Part shown: positions 23,901 to 38,900 of the stretch, piece by piece
Layout: each line of letters opens with the position of its first letter
How positions within the stretch are numbered: the stretch's first letter is position 1
Origin: Motacilla alba alba
Taxonomy: Eukaryota > Chordata > Aves > Passeriformes > Motacillidae
Assembly: GCF_015832195.1 (NCBI RefSeq)
Contig: NC_052046.1
Span: forward strand, 33,074,911 to 33,138,910
Length of the DNA stretch: 64,000 nt
Direction: 5' to 3'
The notes under the pieces: model-generated
What the model saw: the letters and a program-made list of their open reading frames with translations, nothing else
Databases searched by the model: none
What the model was told of the DNA's origin: nothing
Program-made: the position numbers and the translations under genes

Positions 23901-26900
23901 TTCCAAAGAATCTTAACTTGGCACATCTTATAGGAGCACTTAAGTGGAGAGGAGGAAAAAATGAAGCTCCACAGCTTTGTAACTTCTGTTGTTCCTTCAT
24001 ATTGAATTACTAGACACTTTAAAATCCAGGTAAACGAAATCATGTTTGTGGCTCCTGAGAGGAGTGATTGCCATTCTTCAGGGTCAGAAATAATTGTAGT
24101 TTTTCAGACTTGTCAAAATTGTGATGGTATGCTGCTGTAGCTATTGTAGACTTAATAAAACTTTTCCATTGTTCCACCTCATATTGCAGCCTAATGGAAA
24201 AGAAGGTGAAGCAGTACAAATTTTCTCTATGGCTTTAATGCAGGACAGAACGTGGGAAATGGTTTAGGCTTTTTTTATTAGGCTTAAAACCTCTTTGCTA
24301 TTATGTTTCTGTGGCAGCTACAAAATAATACGTGCAATATAGATATTCATTACCTTTTCTCTGGGTACTTATAACTGAACTATTAAAACAGAGTCTCAAA
24401 AATTGAAGAAATAAGTTTTCCTGCTGTCATTGGAGATGAGTAAATTTTCTGCTTTGTTGTGGTTCTTCATTCTGTAACAAAGAAACTGTCTTGCTAATCT
24501 GACTTAAAAACTTTCAGCCTTAGAATAAAACTCACTATGTTGATTGTTTGGCCAGAAGAATTACTTTATCTTGCCTTGTAGAGCTCTTACATGCAAAGAT
24601 CTTAATGGTCAGTGCTTCAAATGAGGCAGTATTAGGTGTATTTTAAGGAATTTGGAGATATGTCTTAAAGCTTGGTTGTCAATAACCTGCTATTGTACAG
24701 TGAAGAGCTGCATATTGAACTAGTCTTCCAAAATGTTGACCCAAAATTCAATGTATAGCTGCACAAATGTGCCGTGGACTGCCCATGAAGGGCGCAGTTG
24801 TCTGCGCCTTCTACCTCTGGTGCTCATAGAAGAACACTAAATGGTGAACTCATCTGTGAAGTTTTATCAGTGTTCTGTCACCTTCAAAAAAGTGGCAAAC
24901 TATAATTTTTCCTCTCCTGTGTAGGGTAAAAGATTACTGCTATTTTGTTTTTTCAGCTCTGAAATGTCTTTGGGAATGGATCATGTTATGGAAGTGTCTA
25001 GCTGTTGTGTCCTGAGGAAAAGTCACTGTGTTGGGGGCTGGGGTGATGTTTGTTTTCATGGGGTTGTTTTTTTGTTTAGTGGGGTTTTGTGTTGTTTGGT
25101 TTTGTGGTTTTTTTTCCCTTTCAGCTTTTTTCTTGGGATTTGAGACAGAAAAGTAGGGGATAATTCTCTGATCCAGACGAGATACGTTCTTCAAGTGCAT
25201 CTGAACATAAGAGCTTCTAGATGATGGTGTCTGTCAGACAGTTGTCATGTGATGTGTATGATATGAAGAGTTTGTGCAAATGCCTTTCTGCTTTTTAGAA
25301 TCTGCTTGTTCAGTTATTTTGCAAGAAGTAAATGCACAAAAGTATGTAAACTTACAGTTTTGACTGTAAGTTTACATACAGTTTTGACTGTAAGCTTACA
25401 TACATAATGAGTTAGGTGTAGTAGTTCTTACAGTCAGTTCAGTTTAATAAAGTCTCTGAAATATTACAGTGCTCAGAGAAGCCTTTTTAACAGCTTGTCC
25501 TCTGTTCTACATAACAGCTTTGCTTAAGTTTACTTCCAAATTTATACATTTACATGGACAAACTTTCAAAGATAATAAGCCAATTTAATCATTCAAGCTA
25601 TATCAGAATGTTAAAGGGCTGACATTTGAAAGTGTGACTAGTAAAAATAACGTGTGGCCAAAGTGAGCTGCTAGTGAAGAATTGCAACCTTGCATTTTCT
25701 AAGATGATATTTCACAAAAACTGCTGGTGAAAAATAAAGAAACAAGCTCTGTGTAATGCTGAGATTAAGCCTGTGCTTGAGTGTTGATAGAGACTTGTTG
25801 TGGTTGGCTGTAGAACGTTAATTAAGCATATATAGTTGTCTCCTACAGCAGAATGACATGTCTTCATGTTCTTTTATAGCTAAGCAACTTGACAGTGATC
25901 CCTAACAAAGACTGTTTATAGGTTGGAAACTATGTATTTATGTCTAGCAGTCTACACTATTAGGTGGGAGTTCTTAGTATGTTCGGTAACTACCATAACC
26001 GATATGAAGTGTTGGATCTCAGTATTTTCCTCCCAAAAGCTGGACAGAGTAGTTGCTTGCCTCTCTAAGTGAGAACTTAAGCTCTTGAGAACTATCCTGG
26101 AAAAGAAGACATCTAGATTTCATTTTTCATGCTAATAAAGATACTGAATATTTTAAAAACCAAACAAAACCCACACAAGTGCACAAAACCTCTCAAACCC
26201 AAAACCAACAATAAGTTACACCACAATACCACAACTTCATACTAAGTTTTCGGGTGAAGATCCAAAATTAATAGATTAAGCAAGTGTTTCTGGAACTGCT
26301 ATAGTTTCTACTGTGAAGCCTACTATATTAATGTTTCCATGGAGAAAAAAAGCACACAAAAGCAGAAGAATTATCAGTAAAACCTTTTAATCAGACTATG
26401 TCATCTGATTACTCAAAGTAAAAGGATATATGTAAGAAGCATAAGTGCCAGAGTTCATCTCTATTTCATGAGAAATAGATCTTCAGCTCATGTACTACTT
26501 GAAGACTGCTTTTCTGAGGGAGAAAAATAGCTAGAAGTAAGAGCCTGCTGTTTTATATAAAGCTAATGCTTCTTTTTCCTTTCAGAAGTGTGATAACTTT
26601 CTCCCTGTCTAACTCAGTCCTATAATCCGCTTCCATCTCTTTTCCATGTCATGCTTTTAGATTTGCATAGTGTCTGGTGGAGTGCCAAAGCTGGGGCGAG
26701 AGGTAACAAGAGGGAGAAAGGCCTAAATTCCCAATTTTTCCTAAAATAACTGACTTACTGCTATCAAACAAACAGGTGCTATTTTCTGTGGGTAAATTCC
26801 TTCAGGTAAATAAAAAAGAAACACCAGGCAGCAGCTTTAAAAATTTGCTAATCCTGCTTGGAATTCATTTGATGCCCAACCTAGATCTCTTTGTGATGCT

Positions 26901-29900
26901 AATGGGTATGTGGACACAAGTATGAAAAAGAGGAGTGCTGGAGAAGAAGTGTGCTTCTGTTTCATCTGAAAGCGGTGCTGCTTTCTTACATTAAATTCAG
27001 TTTTTTCATGAAGTTATACTTCACAGTAAGTGCATTGTGTTCTCAGCTGATGATGGAATCGTTTAGTGACTGGTTTGATAAACCTGTCTAAAATTTGAAG
27101 ATATAGAGAAGTAGACAGTTGTGGTTAATGATTTGTTTCCTGAATGTGCTGGAATACAGCTAGTGATAGAAAAAAGGAAGAACTGAAGTGCAATCGCTTT
27201 ATTTCAGAAATATTTTGTATTTTACATTTCATCATGTATATAGTATTCTGTGCTACATATGTATGTGCATATTTTCCTGAGAAATGTTTCTGTGAAATAC
27301 TCATTTGTATAACATATATGTTGAATGCTGTTAGCCAGCAAAGGAGAGAGCCGCCTCTTGTTGAAATGTTGTTATTCTGCCAATCTAAAAGCTCTTTTGC
27401 AGCTGCCTCAGCATGACTTCCCACCTGATCTTAGATTCTGAATTAAAATTCCTTACTGATTTAAGACTCTGTGTCCTTCCTGTGGCATTTGAGGAAAGGC
27501 AACATTAGCAGATATTTATATTTGTGAAGATTTAGCAGTAAGAATAAAGCCATGCTATGAAAGTAATTATTTTCAAAGAAAGGCTGTAGATTCTTGATTC
27601 ATATTAAAAATGGAGAATGTAATGAGGTGCTTGGTTTTAACTTTAGTTTGAAAATACTACGTAATTTGAAATTAGGAAAAGTAATGCCAGCAGGCAGGGA
27701 GAATTGGTCGTTCCTCTTGGCTTAGCACTGCTGAAGCCACACCTAGGGTGCTGAGTCCAGGTCTGAGCTATCCAATATGAGGGGGACATGGACAGATGGG
27801 AGTGAGTCCAGTGCAGGGTTGAGGACATAGAATGTATGGCATAAGAGATGAGATTGAGAAAGCTAATGCTGTTCATCATGGAGTAGGGGCTTGGGGTGGG
27901 GAGGATCATATAGTGGGTTTAAATACTGTATGGTGGAGAATGGAGAAAAGGGAGCCTGACTTCTCAGTAGTGCCCGCTGACAGAACAGGAGGCAATGGCT
28001 ACACACTGAAAACCAGATAATATATAAGACAGATCTTAAGGTTTTGTTTGTTTGTCTTTGGTGGGGGTGAGAGCCATTTATTTTGTCATCATGCATGTTT
28101 TTTGTCTTTGTGATGCATATCCATCTGTGTTGCACAGGAAATTTATTGCTAACTCAATATGTTTATCTAGAAGCAACAGAAGAAGTTTCATTGGACAGTC
28201 CGGAGAGGGATCCAATACTTTCACCAGAACCTACTCCGGCAGTCACTCCTGTAACACCTACCACATTAATAGCTCCCAGAATGGAATCGAAAAATGTAAC
28301 AGCCCCAGTGATTTTTGATCGATCCAGAGAAGAGGTATGCTGTGGACTCTAAACTACGGAAATGTTTCATTTGGATTTTTAAGGTTTACCTTGTTTTAAA
28401 ATGCCAGTTCCTAAACATTGGCACATGGCATTATACCTCGCTGTTTGTTTTGCAAAAAAAGTTTAGTGTGAATTTGACTCATTGAAATACGGTAAGAATT
28501 CACTGCTGAGGGGATCATATTTGAGATATGTAGTATTAGGAGTAAGAAGTTCTATTCCTTCAGAAGATATACTTTAAAAGTGTGTGTAGGAGGAAGCTGT
28601 GAACTTGATACATAAGAAATGTTATTAATTCAAATTACTCTAACTAGCATATTACAGTTTCAACATGTATTTCTGAAGCTGTTCCTAATGGGGAAATTGA
28701 ACAAGCAGTTTTTAGAATTATCCTGCATGCTAACAAACAACTGAGGGTAATTGTAGTCTTAACATTTCTATTTACATTTGGTGTTCCAGTCAAAGTATGG
28801 ACATTGCTGAATGCCATTCATTCTAGAAAGTTCTCTTACCAGACAGTGACTTTGCATACAAGACCTACCTGTGACACAATGATGCCTACCACAAAATGCC
28901 ACCACAGGGTGGCATTTTATTCTGATTTTGCCCGCTTCAGCCCTGGTATTGTCTCTTCTGCCATGGCATTTAAGATCTCTCTTTTTATCAAACTTAGGTA
29001 TAATACATGAAGGATTATAAAATTCTGGAAGAATAGATATCAGACAAGTATCAGAAAATTTCTTATCTGTTTCTTTTCCCTTCCCAAGCTCTTCTGCTAC
29101 AGTTACTGTTAATGAAAAAGAATGTCTGTTCTTTGATTACAGGCACATGGAAGCATTGCAGATGAGAGTGGTTGTGAACCACGGTGTCTGCTAGCATTGT
29201 AGGTGATACAATGAACAGACCCATAAATCTCCCATACTGTACTGGAAGCTTTTGCAGTAGGTCTTGAAACTGAAATCATAGGACCATTTAGTTTGGAAAA
29301 TACCCTTAGGATCATTTGAGTCCAACTGTAAACTTAGCATTACCAAATTTACCCCAAGAACTTTGGTTGCAGTCACAGTCAGTGTTGGAAAGTATATTAA
29401 CATTGGAGACTGGAAATGTTTCATAATTACACAAACATACTGACTTTTTATCCTCCTTCCTCTATATGCTTATCCTTGTAGCCATAAATAATATGTATGT
29501 CCATTACCTTGTTAAATGTGGTAAATCTTTTTCCTAGATTGAAGAGGAAGCAAATGGAGATTTGTTTGATATAGAAATCAATGTATCAGACCCAGAGAAA
29601 GTTGGTAAGTTCCTTGAGCCTAAAAATTCAGGTTGTAGACTGTCTTATTCCTTGAAGACTATTCCTAGATTTTAGCATGATTTCCTCTTTCGTTTTCCTT
29701 TGGCAATTTTTAGTATCTAAATGGAAATCTATTTAATGTATTTCTTTGACTAAAAAGTGTATGGCAGGATTACACTACCTTGCCCTGGGATAAGTATTTT
29801 AATTTTCTTACAGGAGATGGCATGAATGCTTATATGGCATACAGAGTAACAACAAAGGTAGGTAGTACAACAGAAATTTGTCAATACTTTGTGTTTTAGC

Positions 29901-32900
29901 TGAGATGGATCAGTAATTCACGATTTTATTTTTTTTAAGACATCACTTTCAATATTCCACAAAAATGAATTCTCTGTTAAAAGAAGATTCAGTGATTTTC
30001 TTGGTCTGCACAGCAAATTAGCAACAAAATACATGCATATTGGTTATATTGTGCCTCCAGCTCCAGAAAAAAGTATTGTAGGTAAGTGCAGTTCCAATAA
30101 GTACTGAATACAAAGTCTTCTGCATAAATACTGCTTTCTTCTCAGGTGGTCCAAATGTTATTAGTGTCCTGTATTTTCTAAAAGTTCATGTTAAATTGGA
30201 AAGATATGTAATGGCCTCTTCCAAACTCAGACAAGTGTTGATAATGAGAAAGATAATCTCTTAATGCATGGCCTTGTGGTTATCTATGAATCTTTCTTTG
30301 CTGTTGGCCTTCAAGAGCTGATTAGTCTACCAAAACAAGAATGTTAAAAGAAAGTTTATTTTTAAGTTGAGCTGTTATCAATTGCTTGCAGTATATACAG
30401 CTTCATACATAACTTCAGATCCCTGATACTTCTTTTTGTTTCTTTTGATCATGGTGAATGCAAAACCTCTCATAAATTTTGCAAGGTTTTAATGCAAAAA
30501 ATGACTTTTGGGTTGAATACCTTAAAGGATCAGATCCTTTCTTCCTGAGCTAAAAAGCCTGCCTGGTGCATTAAAACAATTTTCAGTTTTGTGATCTCTA
30601 AGTAGGAGAGGTTCTTTCAAAATAGGTAAATATTTAAAACAGTAAAGCCTGTTAAAGACTTTTGTGTTACTCATATAAGTAAGTGATTCGAATCTAGAAT
30701 GTTGTTTGATATGTAGGCAATGGCAGAACTTCTTTTCAGTAGTTTAGTCCGTAAAGACAATCAGAACAGCAGTTTTTTGTGTGAGTAGGAGTAGGCAGAT
30801 TGAGTAGGTGTAGGCAGCAAGAGGCTTGCAAAATTCATGATTTTACTTCTGTGGAAAAGCACTGTGTTATTAAGCCTGTGAGACTGAAAATTTGACCTGA
30901 ATTTTTGGTAGTTCCTAAAATTTATGGGTAATTCTGTAATCAGTTTTTCCTGTAATAAAAATAAGTTTAATTCCAAATGCCAACAGGACTTATGGAAATG
31001 GAATGAGGTTTCTGATCATGTCCTTTTGATAATACAACATTTAAGGCATTTATGACAGTGTGCATTTACATGAAAATGTAGTGCTTGCATCACAGTCAAA
31101 TTCAGCTTAGACTGGATTTCAGCTACCACTTGAACAAAACCAGCATAAAAATTGATATACATGGAAGACGGTAAAATGGTGGGACATACTGCGATGCAAG
31201 CAAGCACTGGATGGCGCTTCAAAGCCTTGTGTAGATACTTTAAGGTACAGGTAGGTTGGGAAGACTCAGACTCTGTAGAATATTTTCTAAAAAACATGAA
31301 ACTCCATCTTTAAAGGTGAACTTCACAGGTGTTACATAGTTCTGTTCAAGAGCATGTAGTCAGTACATTTCCAGTTCTGGAGAAAAGAAGGAATTGATTC
31401 TGGTCTGTTTTGAAATAATGCATATTAAAGCAGAGAGTTGAGAAAGCAGCTGAAAGTAAGATTATAGTCTTTACATTATGCATGTTTATATTTAAAGTCC
31501 CAATACATAATGTCATATGTTCAATGTTATGCAGTGTGTGTGCTGTAAAGAAGTCTGTTCATTTTATTACACTGTTGGTAACACCTGGAGTTTAAAGCTC
31601 CAGTTTTATTGTGTTGATGAGCGGTAGGGGCTGGAATTTTAGATCTTAGCTACAAATTCAAGTCCATCAATTACTGACTGTGGAACAAAAGGATAAAAAT
31701 CAGTCAGTTGTGAACTGGAATTGGACATTCATTAAGGTACCTCACTATTTACATAAGTGTGTATGAAAATCATGTTTTCATTTTTAAAGAAAATAATCTG
31801 TTATGTCATGGATCTTTTCCTGTGAAGGAAGAGTGTTTGGTCTACAGAAGAAGTCTTTGCACTGGCATTTAAATAGGCTTATATTAGCAGAGAAAGAAAA
31901 GTGGCAAGATACTTAGAAATAACTGTCATTTTTACAGGGTAGGAATTCCTCATATGGGTCATTTGTTTGTGTATTCAGTTTCTCCTATGAACTTCTGTTC
32001 AAAGTTCATCTATGAAGGCTCTTTTTTATTAAGCCACAGGATTTCCTTCTTTTCTGCAGTAAAATATTAGTGTATAGTAATACTGTAATGTAAAAAGGTG
32101 AGGCATGTGAATTACCTCAACTTCCCTTGAATACTTGAATCATTTATGTTTGAAGACATACTCAATTTTACTGACAATTTTATGGATGTATTTACATTAC
32201 ACTGTGTAGAATACTTTTGGGAAAAATCTTTATCAGATTTATTTTCATCATGTTGCAGAGGAGGGAAAAATCAAGGCTGAGAGGTTAAGGGTTCAGTCTT
32301 GTTCCTTTAAGGCTTTGCTGCTTGTCTCCTCCAGGGGTTACTGTGTGAAACTTCTCTCTCCAGAAGGGAGATTGGGTGAGGAACTTAGGGAGCTGTTGAC
32401 CTGTCAGATCAGTGAGTACATCATCAGAATCTCAAAGATTCTGATTTAGATTGTCTCTAAAGAGACACAAAAGTAACAGATAAGAAATATACTACAGCTA
32501 GAAATCAGACATCTGGATTGTATAATAAAATGCCTTTCCTGTTTTTCAGGAAATAAGAATAATTATTGATGTCCAGTGTTTCATGGTGTTTTTGATGGGA
32601 CTCATTGCTAAACTCTTGAGTTTATATCCTTAGCATGACAAATAGTGAGTTCAGTCTGACTATTTTAGAGTTCTTCTGTTGCTGAGGTTGAATTTATTTC
32701 CTGTGCCATGACACATCAATAACTAGTTGGCACTCTTGTCTTGATCAGAGAAAGCACTATAAGGCTACATACATTTTATTCTGCTGATTCTGTTCTCCAT
32801 GCAGTTCCGTTCAGAATTTTCAGAACTTGTTAGTTTGCATTAGTTAATTAAAATCTATTTGTTTAAGAACTTAAAAGAAAAAATAGTACAAGTAAAATAA

Positions 32901-35900
32901 TGGTAATAAGCTTACCAGTGAATAGGCTTATAATGTGAGAACATTTTTGTATTCTGCTTTATATGGCTAACTGTTTTCTTCTTCTGGTGTGAGTTGCCAG
33001 TAAGACTCTGATCAACATTTACATTATTTTCATAAACACAAGTTCACCTAGTTTTACTTAACCATTAGTCACAATTAATATGTCCCAGGAAATTGAGTAT
33101 TTCACAGAGCTACTTTCACAAAACCATGCACCATGCAGTTGATTTTTTTTTTTTACGTTCCTGTGTAGTGTTTTTCACTGTAATTTGCTTTAAATATGTA
33201 AACTTAGGTGAGCCTTATATTCTAATCACATCAGTTATGCTAGTGATTTATCTGTGATAAAATCAATATGATGCTGTTTCCTTCAAGGCATGACCAAGGT
33301 TAAAGTAGGCAAAGAAGATTCTTCATCTACTGAATTTGTGGAGAAAAGAAGAGCAGCTCTAGAAAGGTAGTGTGTGTATCTAACTAAAATTTATTTAGGC
33401 TCAGAATTACTTGCAGTATACTATATGGGTTCTGTAATTGCAACATTGGTGATCTGTACTTAAGTGAATTCTGGAGACTGTATACAGCTGTCAAATTTTT
33501 GAGTAGAAATGGATTAATTCCCATCATTAACAGGAAGAATAGTCCTATTCATAAAAATGATGATAGCTAACTTGTTTCAGGCTTAAAATTAAGATTGCAG
33601 AGGTTCAGTAAGTAAAACTACCATTACCATATTCTGTAGACATTTTGGGTTGAAAGAATTAAGACAGTTACAGCAATGTATTTATTCCATAGCAAATCAG
33701 CTGTTGGGCAGGAAGGCAGGCGAAGAGGCCTTCAATTGCTTGAAAGTAAAATGGGCTACTGATGATGTGCATTGATGACATTGATGTGACTTGCTGAATT
33801 TTGGCATAAGAGATACTGGATCTCTGTCACCCACCACTGATAGCACAGTTGATACTGTCAAAGTATCTTTGTCAGGGAAGGGTCCTGTCTCTGGTATACT
33901 ACCACCTTAACCTTAACTTGTACTTCATACTAAGTATGGAACAAGGAAAAAAAGTGGAGCAATCTAATGTGTAAAATAGTTTAACTGGATCCTTACCTTC
34001 TTCAGGAAAAAACAGATAAGGATCTGGTAAACATACCTAATGGAGGGTGGATAAAAAAATTACTCTTGAGGTCTAAGGAGTAGTGCAGAATAAAGAAGGA
34101 ATGAGTTACATTGAATTGTACTTGTGCGTGTATGAGAACTAAATGGATTGAAGACTCTTGTCTATCCAGCCCATAAATAGTTTATACCCAGTCTAGAATC
34201 AACTAACTTGTCCAAGATTTCCTAAAATTCTAAAATAAATCAGCTAGAATTACCTGTAACAAAAAGCCTGTCCACTGAAGTGTACAAAAATGTTTAAATA
34301 AGTTCTTGGTTTTTTTTTTTTTTTCTGGCATAAACAAGTTAATAAAGGAGTCTTCACTCAGCTGTTTAAAATAAGAAGCATATTATTTTACCACTATCCA
34401 ACATAGATATGGCAGGCCCCACCTTAAGAAATTTCTGGTGTAAACAAACTCTGTTGTGAAACACTACCCAACCTTTAGTATGTTACATTGTGGTATGGAG
34501 TGCATGGCACTGTATTATGTTCAGTCAGGCACATTAAATCTGTTCTGTTACCTGATATTTTAATTTTTAAAATCATAGGTATCTACAACGAACAGTAAAA
34601 CACCCAACCCTGCTACAGGATCCAGATTTGAGACAATTCTTGGAAAGTTCTGAGGTATTTATGTTCCTTTAACTTATCTTATTTATTTCTAGATATGGTA
34701 ACCTACCAAGCAATATATTCACTTTGCATTGAGACTAATCCCCTAAAATAATATGAAATCAAATTGGACCATGCCCTTCATGGGCTAGAATGGCAGAGGC
34801 TACTTAGGTAATGATGTGCCTCAGGCTCTGGTAAAACTTACAGTGCTAGTGAGAAAAAGCTAGTTGCTGTATAGTGACTTCTCAAGTGAGTCAGTCTTTT
34901 CAGTTCTAATGCTTGTTAAGTAAGATCTAAAATTAAACTGGCTTGGAGTCAGCTCTCTTGCCTCTAGGAATTCAGCTTGAGGTATATTGGTAGGATAATG
35001 TGAAAATGCTGGCATTTCTGTGCTGCTGACCAGGCTCGGTACTTTTGTGAATTAGGATTTCAGTTGCCTGCACTATTAATCTGGTACCTTTCACAAGATT
35101 AAATTGTTAAAGATACAACATATCTCTTTATAAATGTGCATAGTGGTTTCACTCTAATACTGAACTGTGTTTTGCCTAATGTCAGTATCTTAGTTATACT
35201 AATAAGTCACAGAGGCCTCCATACTGACAAAAGCATCAATAGATAACTTACATTGGGTTTGTCAATGCTGCTGACAGACAAAACATCACATGAAGGGTAA
35301 GTGGTCTGACATAGGGGCCACCTTGTATAGCATACACAATCTAGCCTGAATATAATATCAATTAAATTTAAAGTTTGTTAATTTAACTCTGAGTGTTTCT
35401 TAGTACCTAAGCAGATACTTACATACGTTTATAGCCTTATATATTGAAAAGCAAAAATAATTAACCTTTTATTATCAGCATGCAGTGCATGTGTTGCATT
35501 GTAACACAATTTCATTTGTCCAATTTGTTAGAAATCTAAGCTTTTCTGTTCCTGTAGTGGCAGTTTGTTCATTGTAGCATATAGGTGGCCATTTAGGACA
35601 TTTCATAACAGTTCATAACAGCTTTGGACAAGTGGTTTGTTTGTTCCATTTAAATGTAAAGATGTAGAAGAAAAGTAAATAGTCTATATTTTTAAGTTTT
35701 CCTCTTGAGAATGTAGAAGTAGTAAATTTGAGAAATTAGATTCCACTATATTGAAACACACAGGACTAAAGAAAACACTATATCCTTTTCTTTCCCCCTT
35801 GTGCCCAGTTAAACCTCCATCCTTTTAACCAGTCTCTTTGCCCTTATTTGTCATTCAATTCCAGCTGCCGAGAGCAGTTAACACCCAGGCTCTGAGTGGA

Positions 35901-38900
35901 GCAGGAATATTGAGAATGGTGAACAAGGCTGCCGACGCTGTCAACAAAATGACAATCAAGATGAATGAATCGGATGCAGTAAGAGCTGATTTTTCGGCTT
36001 GAATAATGAGATGAATTAATGAGCCTCAACAATTGCATTTTAAAGCTGTAGAAGTAGAAAATGGGTTATTAATTTCCTTATCGGCTTGAATTCTTAGCTG
36101 TATCAGTTGACCACCCTGGAAGTACCTGGATAATTTGCTTCTTTAGAACCAGAAATGTTTTTTGTAATCTAATTTGTAATGCTTGACTCTTTCATCTTTT
36201 GTTAGTGGTTTGAAGAAAAACAGCAGCAATTTGAGAATCTGGATCAGCAGCTTAGGAAGCTTCATGCCAGTGTTGAAGCATTAGTCTGCCACAGAAAAGG
36301 TAACTTTACTTTTACATGAACCTTAGGAAATGGAGATGAGACAAGAGCTCAGCATGTCAGAACTCTTAACTAAAATAGTTACACAACATATTTACTGCAA
36401 AAATTTTCTACTTGTATCTTCTACTTTAAACTGCTCTTGTATTTTGGTACACCTGCCTTTAATTTTAAATTTAACCAGGGTATCTGTCATTCCTAGTGTC
36501 ACTGTAATGATCTAGCATATTTTTTTTTCCTTGCACAGTTTCAGTATCACACCTAGCAACTGATTCTCCTACAGTAGACATCCGTAAATTTATCTTTAGG
36601 TCTCATGGCAAGAGTAATTTCTTTCTGAACAAAAGTGGCTACATAAATCCATTTAAACATCTTTTAGTTCAGTATTGGTCTGTTAACTGAGTTTAAATGC
36701 TTACACAGGAATTTCTTATTCTTAATTTAGTCTGCATAATCATATACCCTCGAACTACTGTTAAGGTAAACTTTTCTGGGAAGATAAATAGTCACAGAAT
36801 ATCAGCGTTTTGTTTGCTGATTTTAGATAGAAGCAAAACCTGTAAGCTTATATTTTAATAACATGTGCTGCTCTTTGTCAGAGATGGATTTCTATCGATT
36901 ATTTAAAAAAACCAAACATAATAAAAACCAAACCAGACAAAACCCTAATCAAACCACAATTATGAATTTGTAGCTCAAGAAGACCATAAGTGTGCTTTCT
37001 GACGATATTACAATATGTTAAAATATGGTGTCACCTTGGAGTGTTTCCAAAAGTAAATGAAAATGTTGTAAGTTGCTTTCTCATAATTCCAATCAAGAGT
37101 TACTCTCTGCAGTAAGAATATCTTTAGCCACCTATCCTCAAGGCTATGGAGTATTTAAGAAGTAATGGAAAATGGAAATCTTTATTTACGGTTGATTTGA
37201 CACCTTATAGATTTGAAGAAATGTTGGATCATTGGGTTTTTTCTAAGAGTTGTGTTCAAATTGTAAAGGTTTTAAATATCTGAAGACAGCGTCCTTCTGC
37301 AATCACTTCTGGTGTTCTGATGGTTCTGCAGGGGCAGCAAAATTGTAAACTGATCTCAAGTAATTTGGACCAAACGTTTGTTCAAAGGTCCTTCATGGAA
37401 CTAAACTTTGTACAGGATTACTTACATGGGATTTGAGACAATTGCACCAGTATTTGTTAATAAATAAGCTCAAAACTTCACTCTACAGATACTGATGATA
37501 TGTGAGCTTTGGTTGTTTTTTATTTTAAGGTATATCAGAATGTGACAATACATTACAGTATGCACACATAAAAGTTATTTAAAGTCAGTAAACAGCCCAA
37601 CAGAAATAAATTCCACTCATGGGAGTAGTGATTTTGTGAAAGCCTTTTGTTTCTATGCTGAACTGAATGGAAAATAAGTACTGTAAACCTGTTAAAATTG
37701 TTCTGAAAATTTGCTCTGTAGGTGAATTTGCTTTTGTTTTGTCGGTTTGCGTTTTCTCTGAAGTAGGCAATTGGATAATACTGGAGTGACTTTTTCTTTT
37801 CATATCTTTTGCTGAACAGACATTAAGCATGACATTAACAGACTTGGCAAAGCATTTACTGAGAGTTTTTTTACACAGGAGTCTTTCTCCTAAATGTGGT
37901 TTCATTGTAATGTCTTAATCTTAACGAGATCTTTACCTTCATTTCAGTTGGTGAAGTTAAACCTCTGCTCCACTGATTTATGCTGCAGAGTAATGTAATA
38001 AATTAACTAAATCATGCTGAACATTACTCCTGTGTTTCAGAGCTTTCAGCCAACACCGCTGCCTTTGCTAAAAGTGCTGCCATGTTAGGTAACTCGGAGG
38101 ACCACACTGCTCTGTCTAGAGCTTTGTCTCAGCTTGCAGAGGTTGAAGAGAAGATAGATCAGTTGCATCAAGAACAAGCTTTTGCTGATTTCTATGTGTT
38201 CTCAGAACTGCTTGGTGATTACATTCGTCTGATTGCTGCAGTAAAAGTGAGTACTACTAGGAAAAATACTGAATTAGCATTTAAAGTCCCATTCCTCAGC
38301 CTATAGGTTTAGGGCAAATGAATGTGTGCATTTGCTCCTGTAACACAATTAAGTTTTTGCCTGATGTTCTCACAGGGTAAAGTGAAAGCATTCATGAGTT
38401 ATTCCAATGATAAAAATGGCTGTGATCAAAGATATGAATGAAGTGGTTAGATCCAGAAAAAAATGCAAATCTACTTTGAGCAGTACTGATTGTGTACAGT
38501 ATTTGGGGATACTGTACTCTGTGTCTAAGCATACAGCACCTGTTTATTTCAGATTACTCACTGTTACAGAAAGCATACATAAATATGGAAGAATATAATT
38601 TGGTATTCTATATTTAGTAGATAGCCAGTAGTGTCTTTAAATAAGAAAAAAATTCAATTTGTGGATCTATATCTCATTAAAGAAAATACTCAATTTAAGT
38701 GTAAGCTATGCTGTACAGCATGATTAGGTTTAGACATGAGAACAGATATCTGTGATTTTTTTCCAGAATTACCTTTGAACTTACTAAGTTGTTGGAAGTA
38801 CATATTTTTCTTTTGACTTTTTTTTTCTGGTATGTGTACTTCACTTCTGGTGCCTTAGTCCATTGCTAACATAAATGTGTTGCTGAAAATGCATGTAATA

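Larger units (their letters stand above)
21932..28170 (+). other. SNX2: SNX2 intron 2 (6.2 kb)
   Basis: GT-AG intron containing a 94-bp AT-rich tandem duplication, a T/G tract, a 17-bp perfect hairpin, an A/C tract and an old CR1 fragment near its 3' end. No exon seen inside. Confidence 0.9.
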
